DNA of 64,000 nt, taken from NCBI GenBank assembly GCA_023512835.1, contig CM042088.1:55053579-55117578 (forward strand), given 5' to 3'. Of the stretch, positions 46,490-57,847 are shown piece after piece (within the stretch, counting starts at the first letter, position 1; each line of letters begins with the position of its first letter). Source of the stretch: Taxillus chinensis. Its lineage: Eukaryota > Streptophyta > Magnoliopsida > Santalales > Loranthaceae. Both the position numbers and the translations under genes were made by a program. The notes beneath the pieces are model-generated. The model was given only the letters and a program-made list of their open reading frames with translations, did not search any database and was not told the origin of the DNA.

Positions 46490-49400
46490 ATGGCCGCCTC
46501 AGCTTCGTCAGCCTTCCTCTCTCTGAAGAAGACCCCCTCGCCCTCTTCCCTATCATGTAAGGTCCCTCTCTCCTCCGCCTTCGGCGTCTCATTCGCCGCC
46601 GTCCCCTCCCGGCGGCGATCGTCCGTCGTCTTCCTCTCCTCGGCTGCGAAGCCCACCGTCCTCGTGGCCGAGAAGCTTGGCGAGGCCGGGATCGAGCTCC
46701 TCAAGGACTACGCCAACATCGACTGCTCCTACAACCTCAGTCCGGAGGAGCTCCGCACCAAGATCTCCCTCTGCGACGCCCTCATCGTCCGCAGCGGGAC
46801 CAAGGTCAGCCGCGAAGTGTTCGAGTCCTCCGGCGGGAGGCTCAGGGTCGTCGGCCGCGCCGGAGTCGGCATCGACAACGTTGATCTGGCCGCCGCCACC
46901 GAGCACGGCTGCCTCGTCGTCAATGCCCCCACCGCCAACACCGTCGCTGCCGCCGAGCATGGGATTGCTCTGATCGCCGCCATGGCCCGCAACGTTGCCC
47001 AGGCCGATGCGTCTGTTAAATCTGGTTTGTTCTCCTCTTGTTCTTGAATCGGTTAAGAAACTGTTTTCGTTTGTTTGGTTAGCAATGTTAGTTTTGGATT
47101 GATTTCATGCTTCGTTGTTGTTGTCGTAAGTGAAAACAGCTTATTTTTCCGGGAAAACATGCCATACATATGGCTCCATATTTAGCGACTCGTGTTTGGT
47201 GTGTAACATTTAAATTTGGGAATAGGGATCGATGGATCCCAGGAATGAATGCTCTATAATTTTTCGTCTTTACGAAATTGGATTTCTATTCATTCTATCC
47301 ATTCCCCCATGAAATAGGCACAATCGCGTTATGCATTTTTTTCACCTAAACTTTCATAATTAACCATATATTATCCAGGTAGATCGCATAACTATATTTA
47401 TAGAGGCTTCTATTTTTTTAAAGCCGTACGCGATGAATTTTAGTATGGTATTCACATCGTATTATGTTTATTTCATTATTTGGCGTGCTTGCCGAGCATG
47501 CTGTATTTGATGGGTGTGATTTCTGAATAATGTATTTACATTCTAAGAGTTTATTGATTGGAAATATTGTTCTAAGTAACATTCAGACTTAATTCCTATA
47601 ATATTTTGGAATATGGACCAATCCAGGGAAGTGGCAGAGAAGTAAATATGTGGGTGTCTCCCTTGTTGGGAAAACACTTGCTGTGATGGGTTTTGGAAAG
47701 GTTGGAACAGAAGTTGCTCGCCGTGCCAAGGGGCTTGGCATGCATGTCATTTCACATGATCCATATGCTCCATCAGATCGCGCCCGTGCTATAGGTGTGG
47801 AGCTTGTGTCCTTTGATCAAGCCCTAGCAACTGCAGACTTCATTTCCCTCCACATGCCTCTGACTTCTGCTACATCAAAAATGCTCAATGATGAAACTTT
47901 TGCCAAGATGAAGAGAGGAGTTCGGATTGTAAATGTTGCACGTGGTGGAGTGATTGATGAAGAAGCTCTGGTGAAGGCTTTGGATGCTGGCATTGTTGCA
48001 CAGGTTTTGACCTTCACCAATGTCGAGCTTGAAAAATGAAGCCTGTTTTCTTTTCTTTAATGAAAACTGAAAACTGATAAGATAGGTTATTGATTTCAGG
48101 CTGCCCTTGACGTTTTCACTTTAGAGCCACCTCCAAAAGACAGTAAACTGGTGCTCCATGAGAATGTAACTGTGACTCCACATCTTGGTGCTAGTACTAT
48201 GGAAGCTCAGGTATGTTAATTTATTGATTGGCATGGATACTGTCCATGTTTTCATCTTGCCTCTTCTCTTCCTAAAATGTTATTTGCTTTTATGTGCAGG
48301 AAGGAGTGGCTATTGAAATTGCTGAAGCTGTTGTTGGAGCATTAAAAGGGGAGCTAGCATCTACTGCAGTCAATGCACCCATGGTTCCTGCTGAGGTATT
48401 GTTAATCTGCTATAAATTCTTAACCCTATCTCATTTATATATACTGCTTTTAGTAGTTTCTCTTTTTTCCTGAATATATTTAGCATTCAAAACCATGCCT
48501 TACCATTGTTTGTTTGTCTAATAATGTAGTGTTATTTATATCCTTTTATTTTGATTTTCTAGACATTGTTTGTTTGTCTAGAATGTTTTGTCATATGCAT
48601 TTTCCTGTTGCATGTCATGGTAGCTTCTAATTTGCAAGTAATGACCATTTTGAGGCACGATGTGTGTTGGTTGATTTTTTTTTTCATTTATTACATTTTA
48701 ATGTCTAGGGTTATTTACCACTCATTTTAATGTTGCTAGGATGAGGGTTTGCTTAGAACAGTTCAAGTCTATACCTTGTTTTTTCTAAACAAATGTCAAT
48801 TGAGATATTTTGTTTATCCAATTTGGAGTACCTGAATTATTGGAGTCTGGCAAAATAAATGGTACTTTGTCCGTTAAATCTATCGAGAAATTAAATTCTT
48901 CTGATTTACAATCAGGTGTCCTCTTGTATTTTTTATATTCTATTTTGAAAGAAAATTTGCTTGACTGTCCAATTTCCCTTCCCGACTAATTTTTGAATTT
49001 TGAGAATGTTCATGGACAATCATTTAATGCGTGTTTTGATCACGTCTTATTTATTGAGGATAACATAACATGCATTTGTTTTCTTTTATTGGCTTTGTTG
49101 AAAAAGAAAAAAGTATCAGTTACATGGTTGAGGTTTCAAATTATTTCTCCCCAACTGCAGGTCCTGACAGAGCTGAAACCATTTGTTCTTCTTGCTGAAA
49201 AACTTGGTAATCTGGCTGTGCAATTGGTAGCAGGTGGAAGTGGTGTGAAATCCGTGAAAGTTTCATATGCTTCCACCAGAGCTCCTGATGACCTTGACAC
49301 AAGGGTTCTTCGTGCCATGATCACCAAAGGCCTGATCGAGCCCATATCCAGTGTATTTGTAAACTTGGTAAATGCAGATTTTACCGCTAAGCAGAGGGGG

Positions 49401-49832
49401 CTTCAGATAACTGAGGAGCGAATAATTTTGGACGGTTCACCCGAGAGTCCACTTGAGTCAATTCAGGTTCAGGTTACCAATGTGGCTTCGAGATTTGCTA
49501 GTGCAATTTCAGAGTCTGGGGAGATCAAAGTGGAGGGGAAGGTAAAAGATGGAGTACCCCATTTGACGAGGGTGGGGTCTTTTGAAGTGGATGTCAGCTT
49601 GGAAGGTAGTATTATATTATGCAGCCAGGTGGATCAGCCAGGGATGATCGGAAAGGTGGCTAGCATTCTGGGGCAGGAGAATGTGAACGTGAGCTTCATG
49701 AGTGTTGGAAGAATTGCGCCGCGGAAGCAGGCTGTCATGGCAATTGGAGTGGATGAGACACCGTGTAAGGAATCTCTGAAGAAGATAGGGGAGATTCCAG
49801 CCATTGAGGAATTTGTGTTTCTCAAGCTGTAA
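46490..49832 (+). CDS. PGDH: D-3-phosphoglycerate dehydrogenase, chloroplastic (PGDH)
   Basis: Exons 46490-47024, 47627-48003, 48100-48210, 48300-48395 and 49161-49832 join in frame to 596 residues, all GT-AG; Arabidopsis PGDH1 has 603. It oxidises 3-phosphoglycerate with NAD+ to 3-phosphohydroxypyruvate, first step of the phosphorylated serine pathway in plastids. Seen: Ser/Ala-rich transit peptide (about 1-52), then [15 protein letters not shown]; substrate loop [17 protein letters not shown]-binding GFGKVG (200-205); catalytic Arg in NVARGGVID (284), Glu in FTLEPPP (313), His in TPHLGAST (332); allosteric substrate-binding region in exon 5; ACT domain from about 525 ([26 protein letters not shown]), which senses serine in relatives. 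Exon 1 is GC-rich, later exons are not. Intron 4 is 765 bp; a frame open from 48993 into exon 5 is intronic before 49161. Which of PGDH1-3 it is orthologous to is not resolved. Confidence 0.96.
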
Positions 49833-51960
49833 TTTTGTACTTATATATTGAGCGCCCAGTTTTGATGATTTTTTTTTTTTTGGTAAGTTTGTTTTACGGG
49901 TGAGAAAATTAATAATTTGGGTGTGTGCAATCAATCAAGTAGAGTGTTGTACCGAGTTGAAGTTATCTTTCAAGTTACTTTTATCTATCCAACTGCATCA
50001 AATTCGATGGTGTTGGCAGCTGGCGGTTGTGCTGTGTGCATCAGTCCTCGTCCAAATGTCCAATCAATATTCTTGTTGAATCTTGGTGTTAGTAGATCAG
50101 TATCACGATTCCTGTACCAAATCTGTTGTCTAGTTGGGACGATCTGTTGCTTTTACGTCTTGTGTTTTGCTTTTACGTCTTGTGTATTTTTTTAAATTTC
50201 TATTTTAAATTCTATTTTAAAAAACATGACGTAAATTCTTTTTTATCAAACTCTAAAAATACCTGTAGGAAAATACAATTACAGAGGAACTACTCCAAGG
50301 CCAACACATCAATGATTTCATTTTAATTTTTTTCCTTGGTGTTTGTTTATTCAAATTTTAAAAAAACTTATATTTGTTTAAAATGAAATGGCATACCAAG
50401 CGATGGTGTTCGGCTTTCACGTGAAATTCGTTGACAAATCACATGATGGCACCTCTCTTTCACACGAATGACATGATCATTGGTTTGAATTATCTAGGAG
50501 AAAGAAAATTCTTTAATATTATAATAATATAAAAATAATTATAGCATTTTATTTTAAAGAATATTTAGAATTTTATCAGAAATCATTAATTAGTAATTAT
50601 TTTCAAAATGAAAGTTATTACATGGCTCATTTTCATGAAGGAAAAAATCTTCAGACAGGCGTTGCTGATACCAAACGATACCCAATAATTTGTTCAATTG
50701 TTCCTGCATAATAAACTTCGAATAGGCTAATAGGTATGCGTTTTAGAGGCGCATCCTCCTTTTATCTGGCACACCCCGGTCATCGACACTTGATTAGGTT
50801 TGACTTAAGTTCCAGTTAGATAATATATAAGTTTAACTTTACTGTACAAGCTTACTTTTATATAGTATTATAATTAACTAATTAATAAAGTGTTATATTA
50901 AGGCTGAACAGAAAAAACGATAAATTAATTTAACTTGATAAATCGACCGACTAAAAATCAAATAAACTAAAAACTGAATATACCGATGTTTATTTGGACG
51001 GATTGACTAACTTCTCAACTTGATCAAAAACGGAATAAACCAATTAGATAAATAGCGCAACCCGCCCAAATCGACCGACAAACACTTTTAGATAAGAAAT
51101 TTTCTCTTGACACGGTAAGAAATATAAAGATTTTATGAATTCAAAGTGGAAGTCTATTGATTAAGGACTTCCAAGGTTTAATCCAAAAGTGTTTTTGATG
51201 ACGATAATTTATTTGATTTGATTTGTTGAGATTAGACATTAAATTATATATTCTAGTTTGGGTTGATGTTGTGAATTTAATGTGAGAAATTGACAATGCT
51301 AGGGTTAAGCAAGAAAACTGTTAACCCAATTTAACTCGACAAACCGACCGATCAAAAACCGAATAAACCGATTTGAGTGGGTTAAGCAATTCTATCAACC
51401 CGACCAAAAATCAAAAATTCAGTTTAGCAAAGTGACATAACCAGCCCAAACCGACCGACGATCACCCTTAGTTATAATATAGTGTTAATTAACTAATAAT
51501 ATAGTGTTACAATTTATATAATCTAGTTGTGATATTATATGCAAAATGATTATAAATTATTATATATATGATATATTGGTCTATGATATATGCAATGTAA
51601 CTATATTTATAAATTATAGTCTATATATGTTATCTCTTTCTTAATTTTTACTTAGTGATAAATTAATAATTATGTGATATAAATTATACAATTAATAAGT
51701 AAGAATATAAATTATCTTTTAAGTTTATAATCAATATATATTTGTTTTAATTATAGCAAGGATTAGGCTTCTAAATTAGACGAGTAACTCGTGAGCTCAG
51801 CTTAGGCTTAGTTAATGTATATGCTCAGTATGACTAGCTCGAGTATTGCAAGGAAAGTAAAAAATAGGTTTAAAATAAATATGTTTTCTCAATTAGTGTT
51901 AGGTCTCCAAATCTGATTCCTGAAATTGGATAAGTGATTTCTCATGCTTATACTGAATAG
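49833..51960. other. AT-rich intergenic region downstream of PGDH
   Basis: PGDH 3' UTR followed by AT-rich DNA. Two related segments at about 50925-51090 and 51320-51475 repeat AACCGACCGATCAAAAACCG / AATAAACCGATT-like text, a diverged dispersed repeat. No reading frame with recognisable domains. Confidence 0.5.
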
Positions 51961-51964
51961 TAAA

Positions 51965-52060
51965 GAAGTTGGTGACTAGCACCTAGTAAGATTATACTGC
52001 GGGTGCCATCTCAAATCCTGTCATATAAACAATCATACATAGGGGTAATCTTATACAAAC
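51965..52060 (+). repeat. Diverged fragment of family-A LTR
   Basis: AAGTTGGTGACTAGCACC...GGGTGCCATCTCAAAT...ACAATCATACATAGGGGTAATC follows the order of 11500-11575 in the family-A LTR (GGTTGGTGACTAGTACT...GAGTGCTGTCTCAAAT...CAGTCATACATCAAGGGTAATC). Ends are lost; an old remnant. Confidence 0.45.
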
Positions 52061-52449
52061 CAATGTCACTATTACAAGTCAACAGAAAATATAACCTTCA
52101 CAAACCAAGGGTCAAAAATACGAAACACGACATGATACAAATATAATGTCGTACGTCAAGGCAAGCGCCTTAATATGGTCGAGGTGGGCGCTTCAACAGT
52201 TAATGATATTTTTTGAAAAAAAAAACATAAAAAAAAATAAATGAAATGAAATGATAACATTTGTGCAAATTTAGTTTTAAAATAATAAAATCATACTACA
52301 ATTAGAAAATGAAGTATCACACTCTCACTAAAATCCTAATTTAAGTCTCTAGTCATACATCAAATCCAAATATCCAATAACTTAAATAGGCAATCTAATC
52401 TTCATTAAATAAGGTGTTATCCGTGTCTAATAAATAAAACTTAGAATTC

Positions 52450-53540
52450 CAATATGATTCGTCATCTTCATCATTGGATAAGTCATTCATCTCTGGTTCC
52501 TTTTACCACATCAAAATAATTTGAAGTAACATATATTTGAATTTATAGTCCAATCTATAGTCAAACTACATATAATTATTAAGCATTAATAAACTTATGT
52601 GAATATCCAACTTTTCATCTTTGTGTACTTCCATTTGGTTCACATATAAAGGCTTTATCAATATCATTTTCTTTAACTATCCACTCATCATTCAAAGGTA
52701 CATCAGTAGAAACTAAAGGGTCAACATCATTGGGTAAGTTTTGTTATTTAATGAATTTTTTCCTCATCTTTCTATTATATATCACATACACTAACGAATT
52801 TAGTTTCTCTATAGCTAACCAATTTCTTCTTTTAGAATGAATATATATATATATTAATTAAAATAAATCATTATGGAAAAATATTTAAATTCATATTAAA
52901 TATTATATCAAATTATTACTATATTCTAAGTTTCTAAATGTATACATACCCAATTAAATGCATTCCAGTTTCCCTCATAACTAAATGATTAGTAAGTAAG
53001 ACTAAAAACTCTCATTGTAAAATATCTAAGCTCTAGGGTTTGATCTCCAATTTCAACTCACCAATCATCTATAATAATAATTCACGTACTAAGAAATATA
53101 TGGATAATTGAAAATTACTTAGACAAGAACTTCACATACTAAGACAATGTTTGTGCACATTAGATCTTACCAATTCAAAACCAAACAATCCTTTCTTTTG
53201 TCTAAAATCTTTTATTTACAAACAAGTCTTCTCTTTGTTTCCATAATTTGGTATAAGCTTCTCCATTCACATTAATAATTCAACCTTAATCTCTGTATGA
53301 TTGGACATATTTTCTTAATATTGAAATCTATGATTCAAAAAACAAATAGTTGCATGTAAAGAGCGATGTAATTGGAAGTCCCATTTATTGTCAATGATTT
53401 TTCAAGTCTTACTATAAGCTCCATATGTATCCCCAAAATTTTAGCAATCTCTTCTTTAGTTGTATCCATTGCTCCATAAATAAATCCCAATTTAGGGATC
53501 TTCTTTAGCTGGTTTTGATTTGGCAAAAAAGGTGGATCAC
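52450..53540 (-). pseudogene. Degenerate hAT-family transposase remnant
   Basis: Minus-strand pieces: KLGFIYGAMDTTKEEIAKIL (about 53490-53435), similar to the hAT text GYIYEAMDRAKEAI; then, one frame away, DNKWDFQLHRSLHATICFLN (about 53395-53335), matching the hAT block DRRWxxQLHRPLHAAxxFLNP. Further down are acidic C-terminal-like pieces, DPLVSTDVPLNDEWI (about 52715-52670) and EMNDLSNDEDDESYW (about 52490-52445). Frameshifts and stops separate them, and the N-terminal zinc-finger half is missing. It is the nonfunctional end of a host-genome DNA transposon; the link of the two lowest pieces to the same element is inferred. Confidence 0.6.
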
Positions 53541-53763
53541 TACTTGGAGTTCCTTTGAAAGATGAGAAAGCTTTAGTTTTCGAGTTCTTTGGTGCTTCCC
53601 ATTTTTTTTGTTTTTTGACCTAGAGAGAGGTTCCATAACTAATACATGGATTGTTTTAATGTGACAAGTAGGTAAATGAAGATAAAGGAAAGGTTCAAGA
53701 ATATGGTAAATTCCTTCAATAAATAACATTTTCAAATCCAATTTGATACAAGAAAGAAATTTA

Positions 53764-54915
53764 AGCATAAAATTTCTTTACAACTTCACTGTTTATAGGG
53801 TTTGAGAGTTCGCCTCCATCCATTTTGGTGAAGACGAATGCACCACCTGAGAATGCTCTTTTTACAACATACGCCTCTCATAGTTTGGAGTCCATTTGCT
53901 CCTTTGATCATACTGTATTGGTAGTATCCTTTTCAAGACCAGGTCTCCTTCTCTAAATGCCCTTGGTCACACCTTCTTGCTAAAGCTAATCATCATCCTC
54001 TTTTGATAAAGCTGACCTCGGCAAACTACTGTGAGTCACTTTCTTTCAATTAGGTTCAACTGTTCGAAATAGTTTCTGACCCATTCGGCTTCATCTAGCT
54101 TAGTATCCATGAGCACCCTTAGAGATGGGATCTCTACCTTAACAAGTAAAATAGCCTCTATGCCATAGACTAGGGAAAATGGTGTTGCCCTAGTTGAAGT
54201 GTGGACTGTAGTTCTGTAAACATGTAGTGCATATGGGAGTTTCTCACTCCCATCCTTGTATGTCTCTATCATCTTTTGGATAATATTCTTGATGTTTTTG
54301 TTCCCCGCTTTTACTGCTCTATTCATTTGAGGACGATACAGTGTTGAGTTTTGATGTCAGATTTTGAACTGTTCACACACATTGTCCATCATGTGGTTGT
54401 TTAAATTAACAACATTGTCTATTATGATTTGTTTTGGGAGCTCATAGCAATAAACAATGTTGTTGTGGACAAACTTAGTAAGCACTAACTAAGTGACTTG
54501 GACATAGGAAGCTGCTTCTACCCACTTAATGAAGTAGTCTATGGCTACAAGAATAAATCTATGCCCATTCGAGGCTTTTGGGAAGATGGGCCCAATGACG
54601 TCCATGACCCATAATGCAAACGGCCAAGGAAACTCTAGTACGTGTGGCTTAGATGGGGGTGCTTGAATGTGATCCCCATAGATCTGGCACTTGAGACATT
54701 TACGCACATGTTTGATGTAATCTTTTTCCATAGTAACCCAATAGTACCATATCCTCATGATCTACCAAGCTAATGTATATCCGTTCGCGTGAGATCCGCA
54801 GTCACCATTGTGAACCTCATTGATAACCCGAGCTACTTCATCTTTGTCTAAGCACTGCAGTAAAACTTGGTTATGGTTGTGTCTGTATAAGATTGAACCA
54901 TCGAGGAAATAATTA
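53764..54915 (-). pseudogene. Ty3/gypsy polyprotein remnant: integrase to C-terminus
   Basis: Reading downward on the minus strand: LDGSILYRHNHNQVLLQCLD and EVARVINEVHNGDCGSHANG (about 54900-54790), YYWVTMEKDYIKHVRKCLKCQIYGD (integrase zinc-binding region), FPWPFALWVMDVIGPIFPKAS and GHRFILVAIDYFIKWVEAA (catalytic core), then NRAVKAGNKNIKNIIQKMI, LPYALHVYRTTVHTSTRATPF and EIPSLRVLMDTKLDEAEWV, and a broken C-terminal block with EGDLVLKRILPIQYDQRSKW and KKFYA before the stop near 53764. The order and the C-terminal GDLVLKKxLPI text fit Athila/Tat-like gypsy pols. Stops and frameshifts interrupt it. No protease or reverse transcriptase is left. Confidence 0.85.
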
Positions 54916-55603
54916 ATGCTTGCTCATCGGATGTTTCTTTTTCTTCTTCGGAAGCCCCTATCAGTTATGTGGAACTTGAAGTCGTATGTGACTAAGGCAT
55001 CGAAGGCGTTAATGATGGACAAAGTCGAAGTCATAGGTGGACGAAGTCAAAGTTGTGTCAGGATGAAGACATTGATGTTGAAACGCAATTCACTATTAGG
55101 TACAAAACATAGTCGTCGATGTTGGTCCGAGACGAAGGTGACGATGGTGGATGAAGGCGATGAAGTCGTGGGCAACGATGGGGGATGAAATCAAAGTTGG
55201 GCAGAGACAAAGGTATCGAAGCTGGCAGAGGTGTTGTCAGACAAGGCCATCATCGATGATATCAAAGAACTTGATGTCATCAAGGTCTGCATCAGACCGA
55301 GATAGTGTCGCAGTCTATGGAAGGTCGCGACGCAAGCAAGGTGTTGTCAACGCAAGTCGTCGTTGAGCAAAGGGCCGGACAAAGGATCAATTATGGTCAG
55401 AGGACTTTGTAGCAGAAGCTTAGAGGGAGCTACGAATGAGCCACAAACCAAACGTCACCAGTGAAGGACGAGACGTCAACATCAACAAAGGCACGAACGT
55501 CGAAGAGACCACCGTGAGTGTCGTCCGATCAATCCTTACGGGCAACAAAGACGTCAACGTTGGTAGAGTTGTGAATCGTCGATTGTACAATTTTTTTTCT
55601 CAA

Positions 55604-55788
55604 GGCTCTAATACCATGATACAAATAAGAAAATATTCTTATTCCTCTTAATTTACATGTACAATATATGATTAGGTATATATACAGAGAGATGAAACTA
55701 TATTAGGATATTAATAATACCATCCCACTAATCACTCCAATTCCACTAATTGCTCTAATTCCACTACTTTCTCCTAATTATAGTAGCA
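55604..55788 (-). repeat. Candidate LTR (172 bp) with primer-binding site
   Basis: On the minus strand a TG...CA segment (55788-55617, TGCTACTATAATTAGG to TTTGTATCA) is followed at once by TGGTATTAGAGCC, close to the tRNA-Met primer site. Downstream (54916-55600) is GA/GTC-rich sequence with short frames but no gag domain, so this looks like a 5' LTR with leader of a truncated element. I found no partner LTR. Confidence 0.45.
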
Positions 55789-56130
55789 AGCATAAATGCA
55801 AGAGAGAAGAGAGCCTACTTTGCGTACCTCTCTGGTCGGGTTATGTTATTTTGGTAGCCACAAGTGCAAGTTAGGCAGGACACAATAGTATTCTTATAGA
55901 AGGAAGAGAGTCTAAAGCAATGGATTGGGCAATACTACAAAAACTTGCGATATAGTTATGTTATTTTGGCATAAATGCTAGAGAGAAGAAAGCTTATTCT
56001 ATATAGCTCCCTGGTCAGGTTATGTTATTTTGGCAGTACCAAGTGCAAGTTGGGCAGGACACAATAGTATTGTTATAGAAGAAAGAGATTTTAAAGCAAT
56101 AGATTAGACAATACTACAAAAGCACGTGAT

Positions 56131-56634
56131 TGTTGGGAGGAAATACGAAAATAGGAGAAAATAAAAATGGCACACCGAGAAATTCCTTGGTCGGGTTATG
56201 TGGTTCGAGAAATTCCCTACGTGCACGAAGCTACTGTACTATTTTTACTATGAAGAGAAAAACACAATGTGTTTATAAACACTCAATCCCAATACCCACA
56301 TACACTCGAGAATTATCAATTTGATAATTCTCTATTTCTCTCATACTTCTTTCTCTCCCAGAGTGAGACTCTTTGTTCTCTCTCTAAAGTTCTCTCACAC
56401 TTGAGGCTTGGGATTCTTGTTTTTGGGATACTGAAATACACTACCGAGGGTGCCTTTTATAGGCTTAATTCTCGCAGGCTGTTTTAACCAATACAAGGAG
56501 CAGCACCACTTGTTTGACAAAAATGGGTTCTGTAACCCTTTTGTTTTCGTCTTCTTCATTTTCTTTCCATGGCCGCTGTCTAGCTGTTCCGTAACCGTGG
56601 ATGTTTGCCCATGGTTTTGCTGCGGTATCTAACA
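56131..56634. mobile_element. Solo LTR, 504 bp
   Basis: Begins TGTTGGGAGG, ends CGGTATCTAACA, and is flanked by the perfect 5-bp duplication GTGAT (56126-56130 and 56635-56639). Removing it and one duplication restores the 179-bp length of tandem unit 2. TGTTGGG start and CTAACA end resemble the copia II and TRIM termini. CTCTCTTCTCTC-rich text near 56320-56400 is typical of copia LTRs. It has no coding content. Confidence 0.9.
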
Positions 56635-56695
56635 GTGATATGGTTATGTTATTTTGGCATAAATGCTAAAGAGAAGAGAGCTTACTGTCACGGGG

Positions 56696-56782
56696 TCAGG
56701 GTTTTCACCCGTGCGACACTCGGTCACCCTGGTGGATGCTCCAAGTAAGTCATACTGATCGGGGCACATGTAGATTGGTTGA
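56696..56782 (-). repeat. Inverted copy of the end of the 56783-57847 element's LTR
   Basis: TGTCACGGGGTCAGGGTTTTC... up to GGGGCACATGTAGATTG is the reverse complement of the last about 87 bp of the LTR ending at 57167 (CTACGTGTGCCCCGATC...CCCCGTGACA). It sits directly left of the element and makes an inverted terminal structure. Confidence 0.85.
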
Positions 56783-57847
56783 TGTCACGCCCCGAACAGC
56801 GAGGTGTTGGCAAACATCTCCCAAGTGGCGCAGTGTGCGCTACTTGCGGAGGGGCAAGGTGGAAAGCATAACTGGTGCGGATGGAATAGGCTCCACGACA
56901 GTTCATGCGAGAGATCGATAGAGCCTCTTTGGAGTTCAAACGTATCAACCCGGTTAAATGCGGGGAGTACGCCATTAGTCTCGGACCTGAAGATGAAGAT
57001 GGGACTTGGCCATCCTTACCCAAATTGGTTAGGAACTGGAGCCGTTCTCCTGATAAGCCCAAGGCAGGGCGAAAGCAGTCTACGTGTGCCCCGATCGGTA
57101 TGGCTTACTCGGAGCATCCACCAGGTTAACCGAGTGCCGCGCGGGTGAAAACTCTGACCCCGTGACAAAGTGGTATCAGAGCAGTTGTGGTCCGTATCCC
57201 AAAGCTCGCCGAAGTACTTTCACAGAGGATATGCGTGGTCCCTAATCCCAAGTTGGGAGGAAGCCCCTAACAGATGGGGGTCGACCAAGACGAGGTCTTG
57301 CACGCATCACATCCACCAACGTTGTTGGCCGCCGAGCCATGGTGGAGTTCCCGAGGATGGGACAGAATAACGCTACGGTCGAGAGGAGCGCGATGCCAAA
57401 TGATCTTGGTTCCTCCGAGCTCGCTGATGCAACGAAGACGTTGCGAAACCAAGTGGGGGAGGATGTCACGCCCCGAACAGCGAGGTGTTGGCGGGCGTCT
57501 CCCAAGTGGCGTAGATGCGCGCTACTTGCGGAGGGGCAAAGCGGAAAGCATAGCTGGTGCGGATGAGATAGGCTCCACGACAGTTCGTGCGGGGGATCGA
57601 TGGAGCTCCTTCGGAGTTCAGACGTACCAACTCGGTTAAATGCAGAGAGTACGCCACTAGTCTCGGACCTGACGATGAAGAGGGAACTTGACTATCCCTA
57701 CACAAACTGGTCGAGAACTAGAGTCATTCTCCTGATGAGCCCAAGGCATAACGAAATCAGTCTACGTATGTCCCGATCGGTATGGCTTACTCGGAACATC
57801 TACCAGGGTGATTAAGTACCGCACGGGTGAAAATCCTAACCCTGTGA
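56783..57847 (+). mobile_element. TRIM-like noncoding LTR element, 1065 bp
   Basis: Direct LTRs 56783-57167 and 57464-57847 (about 385 bp) start TGTCACGCCCCGAACAGC; the first ends CCCCGTGACA, the second, mutated, CCTGTGA. After the first LTR come three bases and TGGTATCAGAGCAG (57171-57184), a tRNA-Met primer site; before the second is the polypurine tract AAGTGGGGGAGGA. The 296-bp interior has no domain. It is larger than a classical TRIM but far below autonomous size. The frames of 60-120 residues across it are spurious. A clean target duplication is not visible, partly because the right end is mutated and an inverted LTR piece lies on the left. It interrupts COBRA tandem unit 3. Confidence 0.87.

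Noticed and set aside
48993..49160. Upstream extension of the last PGDH exon to an in-frame ATG
   Set aside because: A clear acceptor (CAACTGCAG) precedes 49161, where the conserved VLTELKPF text begins; the part before is intronic.
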